A stretch of DNA of 64,000 nt, taken from the NCBI GenBank assembly GCA_041287425.1, contig JBEULG010000034.1, positions 57,156 to 121,155 of the forward strand, given 5' to 3'. The translations under genes and the position numbers were made by a program. This DNA comes from JAFGSI01 sp041287425. Lineage in GTDB: Bacteria; Chloroflexota; Anaerolineae; Anaerolineales; Villigracilaceae. Below, piece after piece: positions 46,576 to 55,054 of the stretch (the first letter of the stretch is position 1; the number at the start of each line of letters is the position of its first letter). Under the pieces are notes generated by a model that saw only the letters and a program-made list of their open reading frames with translations, had not been told where the DNA came from and made no database searches.

Positions 46576-46905
46576 ATGTCCGATCTGACGGTCAAAGAGT
46601 TGTTCGAGCGTATGCCGCAGGCTTTTGTGGCTTCCAAGGCGGCAGGCGTGGAGGCCGATATTCAATTCAAATTCACCGGCGCCGAGGCAGGGGACTGGTA
46701 CGTGACCATCAAGGATGGGACGATTCAGGTCAACGAAGGCCTGAGCCCGGCGCCCAAACTGACGGTTTCGGCCGATTCGGGCGATATCGTCAAGATTTTC
46801 ACCGGCCAGATGGATGGCATGCAGGCGTTCATGTCGGGCAGACTGCGCGTCAGCGGCGATATGACCCTGGCGATGAAGTTAATGAGCCTGTTCAAGTTAT
46901 CCTGA
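46576..46905 (+). CDS. SCP2 sterol-carrier-like protein
   Basis: 109-residue small lipid-binding fold. Pattern: FTGAEAGDWYVTIKDGTIQVNEG, then PKLTVSADSGDIVKIFTGQMDGMQAFMSGRLRVSGDM, the hallmark of bacterial SCP2 proteins. It probably binds acyl chains or polyprenyl lipids. ATG 46576 follows AAAAGGAGAA; the open frame upstream to 46543 is not used. A bidirectional terminator follows. Confidence 0.85.
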   Translation: MSDLTVKELFERMPQAFVASKAAGVEADIQFKFTGAEAGDWYVTIKDGTIQVNEGLSPAPKLTVSADSGDIVKIFTGQMDGMQAFMSGRLRVSGDMTLAMKLMSLFKLS

Positions 46906-46927
46906 TGGTGTGCTTGTTTTTTAAAAG

Positions 46928-46961
46928 CGGACTTCCGGCTTCGTAAGTCGCCGGAAGTCCG
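46928..46961. terminator. Bidirectional terminator between the SCP2 gene and sufT
   Basis: CGGACTTCCGG (46928-46938) pairs with CCGGAAGTCCG (46951-46961) around a 12-nt loop. TTCTTTTT follows on the plus strand and TTTTAAAAA on the minus strand, so both convergent genes can end here. Confidence 0.8.
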
Positions 46962-46968
46962 TTCTTTT

Positions 46969-47325
46969 TCAGCCGTATAAACCCCAGTCAATGGCGCCAG
47001 GGTCTTCCATCATCGAAAAGTCCCAGGGCTCGAATCCCACTTCGACCTCGACCGGCAGGTTGAGGGCCTCCTGGGCCTTGATTTTGGTCATCTCGATCAG
47101 GGCGGGGCCGTAAGGGCAGAAGGGGGTGGTCAACAACATGTAGATTTTTGCCACCCCCTCTTCGATTTTCACCCGTCGCACCAGGCCCAACTGGATGATG
47201 TTCAGCATGATTTCGGGGTCAACGACTTCGGACAGTTTGGCGCGCAGCGGCTCAACCAGTTCCGGGTGGGTATCGTGCAAATCCCAAACAACGCGGTTGA
47301 GTGGCTGGTCTTGGGTTTCGCTCAT
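46969..47325 (-). CDS. sufT: MIP18/DUF59 Fe-S assembly factor (SufT-like)
   Basis: 118 residues. Core motif KLSEVVDPEIMLNIIQLGLVRRV, then LLTTPFCPYGPALIEM with the conserved Cys, and EVEVGFEPWDFSMM. This is the SufT/MIP18 family, which helps mature Fe-S proteins. Start ATG 47325 fits MSETQDQ; the extension upstream is not used. It lies 5 nt downstream of sufR and is probably cotranscribed with it. Confidence 0.85.
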   Translation of the reverse strand: MSETQDQPLNRVVWDLHDTHPELVEPLRAKLSEVVDPEIMLNIIQLGLVRRVKIEEGVAKIYMLLTTPFCPYGPALIEMTKIKAQEALNLPVEVEVGFEPWDFSMMEDPGAIDWGLYG

Positions 47326-47330
47326 CGTGT

Positions 47331-47945
47331 TTATCCTTCCGTCTGAACGAGGTAAGTGCATTTTGTATCACCGCTTAGAATGCACTGGACTTTTTCGGCG
47401 GGGACGGCCAGGAGTTTTGAGATGAGGGTCTGATCGACAACGCAGACTTCCGGATGCTCCTGACCTATTTGCAAATAGGGGCAGGTGATTTCGTGAATAT
47501 GATATTGCCCGCCCGTCTTTTCCCATTCGACCTCGAAGCCCTCTTCGGCCAGCAGGGATTTGGCCAGTTCCAGGCGTTCTTCCATCGTCAGGCCTTGCAT
47601 CTGATTGGCGTATTCATCTGCAATCTGGCTGGCCATTTGCAGGAACAGTTCTTTGACCATCGGGGCGGGCATGCTCGATTTCAGTTGGCCGAGCAGGCGC
47701 GAGGTCAGGCGCAGGTAACGGGTGGGGAAGCGCTCCAGGCCATGTTCGGTCAGCAGATAGACCAGGCGCGGCCGGCCGACGCCGTGACGCTCTTCTTCGA
47801 CAGTGACCAGGCCCTCAGCCTGCAGATTGGTCAGATGATGACGGGCCGAAATAGGATTGATGCCCACTGCCTCGGCCAGTTCGTTGATTGTGGCGCGGTG
47901 TTTTTTTGCCAGGGTGTGCAAAATACGGTCGCGTGTGCTTTTCAT
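47331..47945 (-). CDS. sufR: SufR-like Fe-S winged-helix regulator
   Basis: 204 residues. An N-terminal winged helix (RATINELAEAVGINPISARHHLTNLQAEGLVTVEEERHG, quoted in two blocks near residues 17-50) is followed by a linker and a C-terminal cysteine cluster: HEITCPYLQIG, PEVCVVDQ, KVQCILSGDTKCTYLV. Four Cys of this spacing fit Fe-S cluster sensing as in SufR. It is divergent from sufC and would repress the suf operon when its cluster is loaded. ATG 47945 is chosen; the first 14 codons of the longer frame lie in its promoter region. Confidence 0.85.
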   Translation of the reverse strand: MKSTRDRILHTLAKKHRATINELAEAVGINPISARHHLTNLQAEGLVTVEEERHGVGRPRLVYLLTEHGLERFPTRYLRLTSRLLGQLKSSMPAPMVKELFLQMASQIADEYANQMQGLTMEERLELAKSLLAEEGFEVEWEKTGGQYHIHEITCPYLQIGQEHPEVCVVDQTLISKLLAVPAEKVQCILSGDTKCTYLVQTEG

Positions 47946-47950
47946 AAACA

Positions 47951-47970
47951 CTCCAGAATCTGATCTGGAG
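47951..47970. promoter_or_regulatory. Inverted repeat at the sufR start
   Basis: CTCCAGA-ATCTGA-TCTGGAG is a perfect 7-bp inverted repeat covering the sufR -10/start region, a likely site for SufR autoregulation. Confidence 0.55.
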
Positions 47971-47997
47971 TATAACAGGCGGCGCAAACTTTGTCAA
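47969..47997 (-). promoter_or_regulatory. sufR promoter
   Basis: On the minus strand TTGACA (47992-47997), 17-bp spacer, TATACT (47969-47974). It is divergent from the sufC promoter. Confidence 0.7.
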
Positions 47998-48026
47998 TAT
48001 TATAGATAAATATGATAAATATTGAC
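47993..48026. promoter_or_regulatory. A+T-rich inverted repeat spanning the divergent -35 boxes
   Basis: GTCAATATT (47993-48001) and AATATTGAC (48018-48026) face each other across 16 bp. Each arm contains the -35 box of one promoter, so a protein bound here could control both genes at once. Part of the symmetry may simply come from two outward -35 boxes. Confidence 0.55.
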
Positions 48027-48050
48027 ATTTCTCGCTGCCGGTGCTATAAT
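48022..48050 (+). promoter_or_regulatory. Consensus promoter of sufCBD
   Basis: TTGACA (48022-48027), exactly 17 bp, TATAAT (48045-48050), both perfect. The leader to sufC is about 45 nt with AGGAGG before the ATG. Confidence 0.85.
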
Positions 48051-48102
48051 CCGCACGCTCGTGGAAGAAAGGTGAGCAATTCCGTTCTCCTGCCAGGAGG
48101 AA

Positions 48103-48882
48103 ATGATGTCGCAACTCGAAATCAAGAATTTACATGTCAGCATCGATGGACGTGAGATACTCAAGGGGCTCGATCTGAGGGTGGAACAAGGGGAAATCCA
48201 TGCCATCATGGGCCCCAACGGGACGGGGAAATCCACCCTGGCCTATACCCTGATGGGGCACCCCGCCTACACGGTGACGGAGGGGGAGGTCTGGTTCAAG
48301 GGGCAGAATGTCCTCGAACTGGAAGCCGACGAACGCTCGCGCCTCGGCCTGTTTTTGGCGTTTCAATATCCGGTGGCCATTCCCGGGGTGACGGTCGCCA
48401 ATTTCCTGCGGACGGCGCTCAATTCCCGCCGACGGGCGCTCGACCCGGAAGACAAGGGCATCCCCATCCCGGAGTTCCGCAAGATTCTCAAGGAAAAGAT
48501 GGACTTGCTCAAGATGGAGCCGAGTTTTGCCGGACGTTATCTGAATGACGGCTTTTCGGGCGGCGAGAAGAAGCGCGCCGAAATCTTGCAAATGGCCGTT
48601 TTGAAGCCGGAGATCGCCATCCTCGATGAAACCGATTCGGGCCTCGACATTGACGCCCTGCGCATCGTTTCGGACGGGGTGAATGCCCTTGCAGGGCCAG
48701 ACCTGGGTGTGCTGGTGATTACCCACTATCAGCGGCTGCTCAACTACATCAAGCCGCACTTCGTCCACGTCATGCTCGATGGACGGATTGTCGAATCCGG
48801 CGGCCCCGACCTGGCGCTGCACCTCGAGGAGCACGGCTACGAGTGGGTGCGGGAAAAATACGAGAACGACGTTTCGGCCTGA
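48103..48882 (+). CDS. sufC: Fe-S cluster assembly ATPase SufC
   Basis: 259-residue ABC-type ATPase of the SufBCD scaffold. Walker A GPNGTGKST (~39), the SufC-specific LGLFLAFQYPVAIPGVTVANFLRTAL, signature FSGGEKKRAEI and Walker B AILDETDSGLDIDALRIV are all present. It powers cluster assembly on SufB/SufD. ATGATG start behind CCAGGAGG. Confidence 0.96.
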   Translation: MMSQLEIKNLHVSIDGREILKGLDLRVEQGEIHAIMGPNGTGKSTLAYTLMGHPAYTVTEGEVWFKGQNVLELEADERSRLGLFLAFQYPVAIPGVTVANFLRTALNSRRRALDPEDKGIPIPEFRKILKEKMDLLKMEPSFAGRYLNDGFSGGEKKRAEILQMAVLKPEIAILDETDSGLDIDALRIVSDGVNALAGPDLGVLVITHYQRLLNYIKPHFVHVMLDGRIVESGGPDLALHLEEHGYEWVREKYENDVSA

Positions 48883-48908
48883 TGATTGGTTGGATTTAGA
48901 GGTGACTT

Positions 48909-51476
48909 ATGAGCGAAGATGCCCGCCTGCTGGAAGAAATCGGACAGTACAAATACGGCTTTCGTGACCGCGACGATTATTATGCCTTCAAGTCTCGCAA
49001 GGGGCTGGACCGCGAGGTGGTCGAGCAGATTTCCTACATGAAAGGCGAGCCGAAGTGGATGCTCGAATTCCGCCTCAAGGCGCTGGAGCATTTTCTCAGC
49101 CGCCCGATGCCGAAGTGGGGGCCTGACCTGAGCGGCCTCGATTTGAACGATATCTATTACTACGTCAAGCCGACCGAAAAACAGGAGAAATCCTGGGAGG
49201 ATGTGCCGGAGGACATCAAGCGCACCTTTGACAAACTGGGCGTCCCGGAGGCCGAACGCAAGTTCCTGGCGGGCCTGGGCGCGCAATATGAATGTCTGAG
49301 CGGAGAGGCGCGCGTTTATACCTCGCGGGGTCTGATTCCGATCAAGGACATTGTCCCGGGGGATGTCGTCTTTTCGCTGGATGAAGAGACCAATCAGTTG
49401 ATTCCCGCGCCGGTCAAGGCGTTCATGCCCAAAGGCGAGCGGCCTGTGTACGAGGTGAAAGTCGGCACGCGCACCATCCGGGCAACCGAAAACCATCCTT
49501 TCCTTGTACTGGAACTGCAGCGCAAAGAAGGCCGTCAGCGCGGACGATATGTGCGCTCTTGGAAGTATCTGCGCGATATTCGGCCCGGCGACCTGGTGGC
49601 AGTTGCCAAGTCCCTGCCCGATGTCGGCCAGGACTACAGCCTGCAACTCCCCGATGTCGAGGTGAATTGGCGGCACACGCCGGTCCATTTGCCGGAAAGA
49701 ACCGACCCCGATTTGATGTGGTGGTTGGGTCTGTACATCGGAGATGGCTTCATTCACCGCGAAGAGCAAAAAGCGCGGGTCGAGTTTGCCATCCCGGCGA
49801 CCGATGCCTCACTGCGCTCGGAGTTCAAGCAGGTAACTTCCCGCCCGTTTGGCCCTGCTGCCCAAAATGGTGACCCGTATCGTCTGACGGTGGGGTCGAG
49901 CGTTATTGCCCGTTATCTGGAAGTAAATGGTTTCTCCGGTGGAGCGCTCGAAAAGCGCATCCCCGCCTGGGTGGCCTCTCTGCCGCGCGAACAGATTTTG
50001 GCTTTCCTGGGCGGCTATGTGGATTCAGACGGCTACGTGCGCAACCACGCCAAAAACAAAGACATCCTGCTCACCAGCGCCAACCCTGAACTCTTGGAGG
50101 ATGTGCGCGCCCTGGCGGCGATGTGCGGGGTCGGCACTTCTAACATTCACCGTTTCGAGGGCCCTCACCCGCACGACCAAGCACGGACAATGGTGGGCTA
50201 CCGCCTTGAGTTGAGCGGTGATTTCGACCGGATTGCCTGTCGTTCGGAACAGCGCCTGAGCCGCATGGGGCAGCGCGAGTTTCACCATTCTTATTCGATG
50301 GCTGAAGGCACCGGTTTTCGCAAGCATGTCAACGAGTGGTTTGGTTATGCCAGGGTCGAATCCATCGCCCCGGCCGGCGTAGAACCGGTATACGACATCG
50401 AAGTAGATGGACCTCACAACTTTGTTGCCGAAGGCTTGATTGTCCACAATTCCGAAATGGTCTATCACTCCATTCAAAAGCACCTCGAAGAGCAGGGCGT
50501 CATCTTCCTCTCCATCGAGGACGGTCTGCGTCAGCATCCTGACCTGTTCCGCGAATACTTCGGCACGGTTGTTCCCATCGAGGACAATAAATTTGCTGCC
50601 CTCAACAGCGCGGTCTGGTCGGGCGGCTCGTTCGTTTACGTTCCGCCGGGCGTCAAGGTGGATTTGCCTCTCCAGGCTTACTTCCGTCTGAACACGGCCA
50701 ACGTTGGCCAGTTCGAGCGCACGCTCATCATCGTGGACGAAGGCGCCCAGGTACACTATGTCGAGGGCTGTACCGCCCCTCAATACACTACCGACTCCTT
50801 CCACTCCGGCGTCATCGAAATCATCGTCAAAAGAGGCGCCCGCTCGCGCTACTCCACCATCCAAAACTGGAGTCACAACGTCTATAACCTGGTGACTCAG
50901 CGCGCCAAAGTCTATGCCGATGCCACCCACGAATGGGTGGATTCGAATCTGGGCAGTAAGGTCACGATGAAGTACCCCTCCTGCTACCTGATGGAACCCG
51001 GCGCACACGGTGAAATGCTCTCGATGGCCTTTGCCGGGCCGGGACAAATTCAGGACGCCGGCTCGAAGATGGTGCATTTTGCCCCTCATACCTCCAGCAA
51101 AATCACCTCCAAATCCATCTCCAAAGGCGGCGGACGCGCCTCCTATCGCGGTCTGCTCAAGGTCTATAAAGGCGCCGAGGGAGTCAAGTCCAACGTCGTC
51201 TGCGACGCCCTCCTGCTCGACCCGCAGTCGCGCACCGACACCTACCCCTACATCGAAATTGACGAGGACGACGTCACCATCGGCCACGAAGCCTCCGTCT
51301 CAAAGGTCGGCGAGGAGCAACTCTTCTACCTGATGAGCCGCGGCCTCTCCGAAGAAGAAGCCACCACCATGGTCGTCTCCGGCTTCATCGAACCGCTCGT
51401 CAAAGAACTGCCGATGGAATACGCCGTCGAAATGAACCGCCTCATCCAACTCCAGATGGAAGGCTCCATCGGTTAG
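48909..51476 (+). CDS. sufB: Fe-S scaffold SufB containing an intein
   Basis: The 855-residue frame is SufB (469 residues after removal) interrupted by an in-frame intein of 386 residues. N-extein 1-128 (EEIGQYKYGFRDRDDYYAFKS), intein 129-514, C-extein 515-855 (SEMVYHSIQKHLEEQGVIFLSIE onward, with VEGCTAPQY and YPSCYLMEPGAHGEM). The mature scaffold holds the nascent Fe-S cluster with SufC and SufD. Splicing must occur for function, as the insertion breaks the conserved YE-SEMVYHS region. Confidence 0.95.
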   Translation: MSEDARLLEEIGQYKYGFRDRDDYYAFKSRKGLDREVVEQISYMKGEPKWMLEFRLKALEHFLSRPMPKWGPDLSGLDLNDIYYYVKPTEKQEKSWEDVPEDIKRTFDKLGVPEAERKFLAGLGAQYECLSGEARVYTSRGLIPIKDIVPGDVVFSLDEETNQLIPAPVKAFMPKGERPVYEVKVGTRTIRATENHPFLVLELQRKEGRQRGRYVRSWKYLRDIRPGDLVAVAKSLPDVGQDYSLQLPDVEVNWRHTPVHLPERTDPDLMWWLGLYIGDGFIHREEQKARVEFAIPATDASLRSEFKQVTSRPFGPAAQNGDPYRLTVGSSVIARYLEVNGFSGGALEKRIPAWVASLPREQILAFLGGYVDSDGYVRNHAKNKDILLTSANPELLEDVRALAAMCGVGTSNIHRFEGPHPHDQARTMVGYRLELSGDFDRIACRSEQRLSRMGQREFHHSYSMAEGTGFRKHVNEWFGYARVESIAPAGVEPVYDIEVDGPHNFVAEGLIVHNSEMVYHSIQKHLEEQGVIFLSIEDGLRQHPDLFREYFGTVVPIEDNKFAALNSAVWSGGSFVYVPPGVKVDLPLQAYFRLNTANVGQFERTLIIVDEGAQVHYVEGCTAPQYTTDSFHSGVIEIIVKRGARSRYSTIQNWSHNVYNLVTQRAKVYADATHEWVDSNLGSKVTMKYPSCYLMEPGAHGEMLSMAFAGPGQIQDAGSKMVHFAPHTSSKITSKSISKGGGRASYRGLLKVYKGAEGVKSNVVCDALLLDPQSRTDTYPYIEIDEDDVTIGHEASVSKVGEEQLFYLMSRGLSEEEATTMVVSGFIEPLVKELPMEYAVEMNRLIQLQMEGSIG
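49293..50450 (+). mobile_element. Intein with LAGLIDADG homing endonuclease in sufB
   Basis: Begins at Cys (CLSGEARVYTSRGLIPIKDI, block A) and ends in VHN before extein Ser (DIEVDGPHNFVAEGLIVHN, blocks F-G). Block B is RATENHPFLVL. The two DOD endonuclease motifs are GLYIGDGFI and GGYVDSDGY. All splicing residues (Cys1, block-B TxxH-like TENH, C-terminal His-Asn, +1 Ser) are present, so it should be active. Confidence 0.93.
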
Positions 51477-51553
51477 CAAAGCCTCCAACCTGCAACCTGC
51501 CGACCTTCCAACCTGCCAACTTTCCAACTCATCAACATTCCAACGGATAACCC
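51477..51553. repeat. Degenerate tandem filler between sufB and sufD
   Basis: Repeats of the unit CCAACCTGCC/CCAACTTTCC (about 10 bp) fill the spacer. It is low-complexity, non-coding, and resembles other filler repeats between host genes. Confidence 0.5.
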
Positions 51554-52894
51554 ATGCAGGAAAAACCCAAAGTCACCGTCTCACGAACCCGCCAGGCGCT
51601 CTCTCCCGCCCAGGAATTCCCCTTCACGGCCGATATGCTCCCTGTGGGCGGCGCGCTGGATGACTTCCGCCGCCGCGCCTGGGAGGTGTACAAAAGCCTC
51701 CCGCTGCCGACCGTGAACGAAGAAGCCTGGCGGCGCACCGACCTGCGTACCCTGCCCGCCGCCGCCTTCCGCCTGCCTGCCCCCGAAGCCTATCGGGACC
51801 TGACACCTGTGCCGGACGAACTGCTCAAACCGCTCACCGCCGACCAGCATGGCGGACAAATTGTCCTGCTCCCCGGCGGGGCGCGCCTCGACCTCGACCC
51901 GGCCCTGGCCCGGCAAGGCGTCATCTTCACCGACCTGCGCACCGCCGAGCGCGAACACCCCGACCTGGTCGCCCGCCTGGCCGGTCAGATTGTCCGCCCG
52001 GAGGAGGGCAAGTTCGCTGCCCTGGCCGCTGCCTTCTCGCAAAACGGCATTCTCCTCTACGTCCCCAAAGGCGTGACCGTCGAACAGCCCCTGCACAGCG
52101 TTCTGTGGGGACCGGGCGAGGGACTGGCGCATATCAGCCACCTCCTCGTCTGGGTGGATGACGGCGCCTCGGTCACCTACGTCCACGAGACGGCCTCGCC
52201 GGACGAGATGAACGCCTCCATGCACGCCGGCAGCCTCGAGGTCCGCGTGGGGAGCGGCGCGGCGCTCAAGTTCGTCGAGTTGCAATCCTGGGGCCGGCAC
52301 GTCTGGAATTTCACCCATGCCCGCGTCCAGGTGGAGCGCGACGGCAACCTGGACTGGATTTACGGCGCGGTGGGTTCCAAATTGACCAAGACCTTTGCCG
52401 AACTGGAACTGACCGGCCAGGGCGCTTCAGGCCGCATGTCCGGCTTCTACTTTGCCGACGGCAGCCAGCACCTCGACCTGGACACTCAGCAAGACCACCT
52501 CGCCCCGCACACCACCTCCGACTTTCTCTACAAGGGCGCTCTGAAGGGCAGCAGCCGCGCCGTCTGGCAGGGCATGATTTACGTCGCCCCCGGCGCGCAG
52601 AAGACGGATGGCTACCAGGCCAACCGCAACCTGCTGCTCAGTCCGGCGGCCCGCGCCGACAGCATCCCCGGCCTCGAAATCCTGGCCGACGACGTGCGCT
52701 GCACGCACGGCGCGACGGTCAGCAAACTGGAGGCCGAACCGCTGTTCTACCTCAAGTCGCGCGGCATTCCACAGACCGAGGCCGAGCAACTGCTGGTGGA
52801 AGGCTTCTTCGACCCCATCATGCAGCGCATTCCGTTCGAGGGCGTGCGTGAGCGCTTTCAGCAGGTGATTTTCGAAAAGATGAGCGCGGCTTGA
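51554..52894 (+). CDS. sufD: Fe-S cluster assembly protein SufD
   Basis: 446 residues. The SufB/D beta-helix core is visible (GKFAALAAAFSQNGILLYVPKGVTVEQPLH, YFADGSQHLDLDTQQDHLAPHT, KADS-like RADSIPGLEILADDVRCTHGATV, SRGIPQTEAEQLLVEGFF). It pairs with SufB in the SufBC2D scaffold. The N-terminal ~110 residues are family-typical helical. Confidence 0.94.
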   Translation: MQEKPKVTVSRTRQALSPAQEFPFTADMLPVGGALDDFRRRAWEVYKSLPLPTVNEEAWRRTDLRTLPAAAFRLPAPEAYRDLTPVPDELLKPLTADQHGGQIVLLPGGARLDLDPALARQGVIFTDLRTAEREHPDLVARLAGQIVRPEEGKFAALAAAFSQNGILLYVPKGVTVEQPLHSVLWGPGEGLAHISHLLVWVDDGASVTYVHETASPDEMNASMHAGSLEVRVGSGAALKFVELQSWGRHVWNFTHARVQVERDGNLDWIYGAVGSKLTKTFAELELTGQGASGRMSGFYFADGSQHLDLDTQQDHLAPHTTSDFLYKGALKGSSRAVWQGMIYVAPGAQKTDGYQANRNLLLSPAARADSIPGLEILADDVRCTHGATVSKLEAEPLFYLKSRGIPQTEAEQLLVEGFFDPIMQRIPFEGVRERFQQVIFEKMSAA

Positions 52895-53063
52895 CGCGGT
52901 GGCTTTCTCGTTTGCCCCAGATTGCCCAAATGAACACAGATAAAAACCATCTGTGACAATCTGTGTCATCTGTGGCCAATCTTTGCTGAAAACCTTGATT
53001 TTTGAACCGTTTAGCGCGAGAATAGGCCGCTTCTGATTTTTCTCAGACGAGGATGGTGAATGT
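52895..53063. repeat. Filler repeat upstream of the 97-residue gene
   Basis: 169 bases with CACAGAT..CATCTGTG and AATCTGTGTCATCTGTGG (about 52935-52980), another degenerate inverted/tandem filler of the window's host DNA. Related text recurs before sufU (54588-54620). Confidence 0.5.
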
Positions 53064-53357
53064 ATGGCAGTTTCTTTCATGCGCCCGCCGGCTCCCGAAC
53101 ACACTTTCGAAGTCGGCGACATCGTCGAAGCCTTTTGCGACCACGAACGCGGCAAAGAGCGCATTCGCGGCTGGATTAAGGGCATTGTCGTCCAGATTGA
53201 CAACAAAATGATTGCCGTCCAGTTTCGCTCTAATGTTTTCCTGACCGACGGCTGGATGGTGCCCGACCACATCCTTTGGTTTCCTCTGAATTCCGAGCAT
53301 TTGCGCCCGGCCGGAACGGGCCGCAAAGGCGGAAAGAAAGACCTCCCGGATTTCTAG
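53064..53357 (+). CDS. Small KOW/Tudor-like protein in the suf cluster
   Basis: 97 residues: FEVGDIVEAFCDHERGKERIRGWIKGIVVQIDNKMIAVQFRSNVFLTDGWMVPDHILWF (shown as strands about residues 14-75). It predicts a small beta barrel of the KOW/SH3 kind with a basic C-terminal tail (GRKGGKKD). No named family recognised. It sits between sufD and sufS, 3 nt from sufS, implying a link to Fe-S assembly that is not proven. Confidence 0.6.
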   Translation: MAVSFMRPPAPEHTFEVGDIVEAFCDHERGKERIRGWIKGIVVQIDNKMIAVQFRSNVFLTDGWMVPDHILWFPLNSEHLRPAGTGRKGGKKDLPDF

Positions 53358-53360
53358 GCG

Positions 53361-54587
53361 ATGACCCTCGACCTGCCCCGCCTGCGGCGGGATTTTCCCA
53401 CCCTGAACCGTGAAGTGCGCCCCGGCGTGCCGCTGGTGTACCTCGATTCCACCGCCACCACGCAGAAACCGCTCCCCGTCTTGCAGGCGATGGACGAGTT
53501 CTATCGCCGCTCGAACGCCAACATCCATCGCGGCGTCCACACGCTGGCCGAAGAGGCCACCGCCCTTTACGAGCAGGCGCGGGCGAAGGTGGCGCGTTTC
53601 ATCAATGCCCCGAACGCGGAACAGGTCATCTTTACCCGCAACGCCACCGAGGCCATCAACCTGGTGGCCTACACCTGGGCGCGGACGAACCTGAAGCCGG
53701 GTGACCTGGTTGTCCTGACCGAGATGGAGCATCATTCCAACCTTGTCCCCTGGCAAATGCTGGCCGCCGAGCGCGGCCTGGACCTGGCCTTTGTCCCCGT
53801 GACCCCCGACGGGCTGCTCGACCTGGACGTTTACCGCGCCCTCCTGGAGCGGGCGCCGCGTCTGGTCGCCTTTACGCACATGTCCAACGTCCTCGGCACC
53901 ATCAACCCGGTCGCCGAGATGACGCGTCTGGCGCACGCCGCCGGCGCGCTCGTCCTGGTGGATGGGGCGCAGTCGGTGCCGCACCTGCCGGTGGACGTGC
54001 AGTCCCTAGACGTGGACTTCCTCGCCTTTTCGGCGCACAAAATGCTTGGCCCGACCGGCATCGGCGCCCTGTATGGGAAGAAGGCTCTGCTGGAGGCCAT
54101 GCCTCCCTTCCTGGGCGGCGGCGACATGATTAAAACCGTTCATCTGACCGGCTTCACGCCCAATTCCATCCCGCACAAATTCGAGGCCGGTACACCCGCG
54201 ATTGCCGAGGCAATCGGTTTCGGCGCGGCGGTGGATTACCTGAGCGCCCTGGGTATGGACTCCGTCGCCGCGCACGAGCAGGAAATCATTGCCTACGCCC
54301 TGGAGCGGCTGGAGGAAATCCCCGGCCTGAAGGTGTTTGGCCCCTCGGCGGAGAAAAAAGGCGGCGTGGCGGCCTTCACGCTGGAGGGTGTCCACCCGCA
54401 CGATGTGGCCCAAATCCTGGATGGCGTTGGCGTGGCCGTGCGCGCCGGTCACCATTGCGCCCAGCCCTTGCACGAGAAGTTCAACATTCCCGCCACCACC
54501 CGCGCCAGTTTCTACCTGTACTCGCTGAAAGAGGAAGTGGACAAACTGGTAGAAGGCATTTACCAAGTCAAGAAAATCTTTGGCTAA
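53361..54587 (+). CDS. sufS: Cysteine desulfurase SufS
   Basis: 408-residue PLP enzyme of the group-II NifS type. The PLP lysine lies in FSAHKMLGPTGIGALYG and the catalytic Cys in AVRAGHHCAQPL, the exact SufS motif. It removes sulphur from cysteine and passes it to SufU/SufBCD. The other landmarks STATTQKP-like DSTATTQKPLPVLQAMDEFY and SNVLGTINPVAEM fit. Confidence 0.95.
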   Translation: MTLDLPRLRRDFPTLNREVRPGVPLVYLDSTATTQKPLPVLQAMDEFYRRSNANIHRGVHTLAEEATALYEQARAKVARFINAPNAEQVIFTRNATEAINLVAYTWARTNLKPGDLVVLTEMEHHSNLVPWQMLAAERGLDLAFVPVTPDGLLDLDVYRALLERAPRLVAFTHMSNVLGTINPVAEMTRLAHAAGALVLVDGAQSVPHLPVDVQSLDVDFLAFSAHKMLGPTGIGALYGKKALLEAMPPFLGGGDMIKTVHLTGFTPNSIPHKFEAGTPAIAEAIGFGAAVDYLSALGMDSVAAHEQEIIAYALERLEEIPGLKVFGPSAEKKGGVAAFTLEGVHPHDVAQILDGVGVAVRAGHHCAQPLHEKFNIPATTRASFYLYSLKEEVDKLVEGIYQVKKIFG

Positions 54588-54625
54588 ATCCGCGTAATCC
54601 GTGGCGGTAATCTGTGGCTAACCCT

Positions 54626-55021
54626 ATGGAAGATTTATATCGCGAAATCATCATTGACCACTACAAAAACCCGCACTACCGCGGCCATCTCGACCCGCAT
54701 GACATCCACTTCGAGGACGACAACCCCCTCTGCGGCGACCACATCGAGATTACCCTGCGCGTGGACGAGAGCGGCGTGGTGACCGATGGCCGCTTCGACG
54801 GCAGGGGCTGCGCCATCTCCCAGGCTTCCGCCGACTTGCTGATTGAGTCCGTCATCGGGAAGTCGCTGGAGGAAGTCAAGAAACTCAACAAGCAGGATGT
54901 CCTTGACATGCTGGGCATCGAACTAGGGCCGGTGCGCCTGAAATGCGCCCTCCTGTCGCTCAAAGTGCTCAAGGCGGGCGTGTACGGCCTGGGCGAGGCC
55001 AGCGATGACCTGGTCGAATAG
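54626..55021 (+). CDS. sufU: SufU zinc-type sulphur acceptor
   Basis: 131 residues. Metal/persulfide Cys pattern: NPLCGDHI, GCAISQASADLL, RLKCALLSLKVL. The insert typical of SufU (FDGRGCA) separates it from IscU. It receives sulphur from SufS. ATG 54626 (MEDLYREIIIDHYKNP) is the family-like start; GTG 54614 is possible. Confidence 0.92.
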   Translation: MEDLYREIIIDHYKNPHYRGHLDPHDIHFEDDNPLCGDHIEITLRVDESGVVTDGRFDGRGCAISQASADLLIESVIGKSLEEVKKLNKQDVLDMLGIELGPVRLKCALLSLKVLKAGVYGLGEASDDLVE

Positions 55022-55054
55022 ATATTGGCCGGATAGTTTGAGGATGTTGCGATT

